Positions 63,949 to 64,000 of a stretch of DNA of 64,000 nucleotides are shown piece after piece (within the stretch, counting starts at the first letter, position 1; every line of letters begins with the position of its first letter). The stretch lies in NCBI GenBank assembly GCA_033558025.1, contig JAUCEF010000005.1, positions 3,534,001 through 3,598,000 on the forward strand, read 5' to 3'. The stretch is from Phytophthora sp. 'mugwort' (taxonomy: Eukaryota > Oomycota > Peronosporomycetes > Peronosporales > Peronosporaceae). The position numbers and the translations under genes were made by a program. Under the pieces are notes generated by a model, which was not told the DNA's origin, did not search any database, and saw only the letters and a list, made by a program, of their open reading frames with translations.

Positions 63949-64000
63949 CTGCAATGGGACATCCATCACGTAAAAAGATCAAAGTCAGTGCACCGTAGAC

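Overview
The window looks like nuclear DNA of an oomycete, most likely Phytophthora or a close relative. Reasons: genes have many short introns (about 50-90 nt) with GTANGT-type donors and CTAAC branch points. An M96-type mating-specific family protein, a mitochondrial FtsZ, EF-hand NADPH oxidases and a Crypton tyrosine-recombinase transposon are all present, a combination I associate with this group.

Positions 1-27,200 are gene-dense. In order they hold: the 3' end of a coiled-coil gene; a tandem pair of EF-hand NADPH oxidases (the first broken by a 70-nt deletion) with a secreted glutaminyl cyclotransferase between them on the other strand; a non-autonomous DNA transposon (9,856-10,600); dihydropteridine reductase; an importin-beta family receptor; a TM9/nonaspanin membrane protein; a UBL plus CW-zinc-finger nuclear protein; an RWD-CCCH-SANT-CHY protein; a small protein resembling only the N-terminal domain of MDH1B; mitochondrial FtsZ; and a PX-domain protein.

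Positions 27,200-33,100 are accessory: a decayed Crypton (29,791-31,864), a perfect 28-bp palindrome just before it, a diverged repeat pair and a tRNA-Arg-like relic. Positions 33,100-40,400 are genic again: an acyltransferase, a tiny prefoldin-like (ASDURF-like) gene, a seven-exon gene of unknown function, a small membrane protein and the M96-like gene.

Positions 40,600-54,460 hold a pair of ROK (bacterial-type) glucokinase genes. The downstream copy (52,861-54,458, nine exons) is intact. The upstream copy (40,611-52,557) is still collinear exon by exon but is torn open twice: a 7.5-kb Copia retrotransposon sits in exon 1, and a 2.87-kb DNA transposon with about 110-bp terminal inverted repeats and a perfect 9-bp target duplication sits in exon 3. 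The Copia element itself carries a Mutator-like insertion. From 55,152 to 63,049 a second nest lies between about 110-bp inverted repeats: a MuDR-like transposase relic, a Ty3/Gypsy retrotransposon and unidentified antisense ORFs. The window ends in the 3' part of a possible PAF1 gene.

Exon coordinates are my own reading from splice signals and paralog comparison. They are consistent in phase but not confirmed by transcripts.
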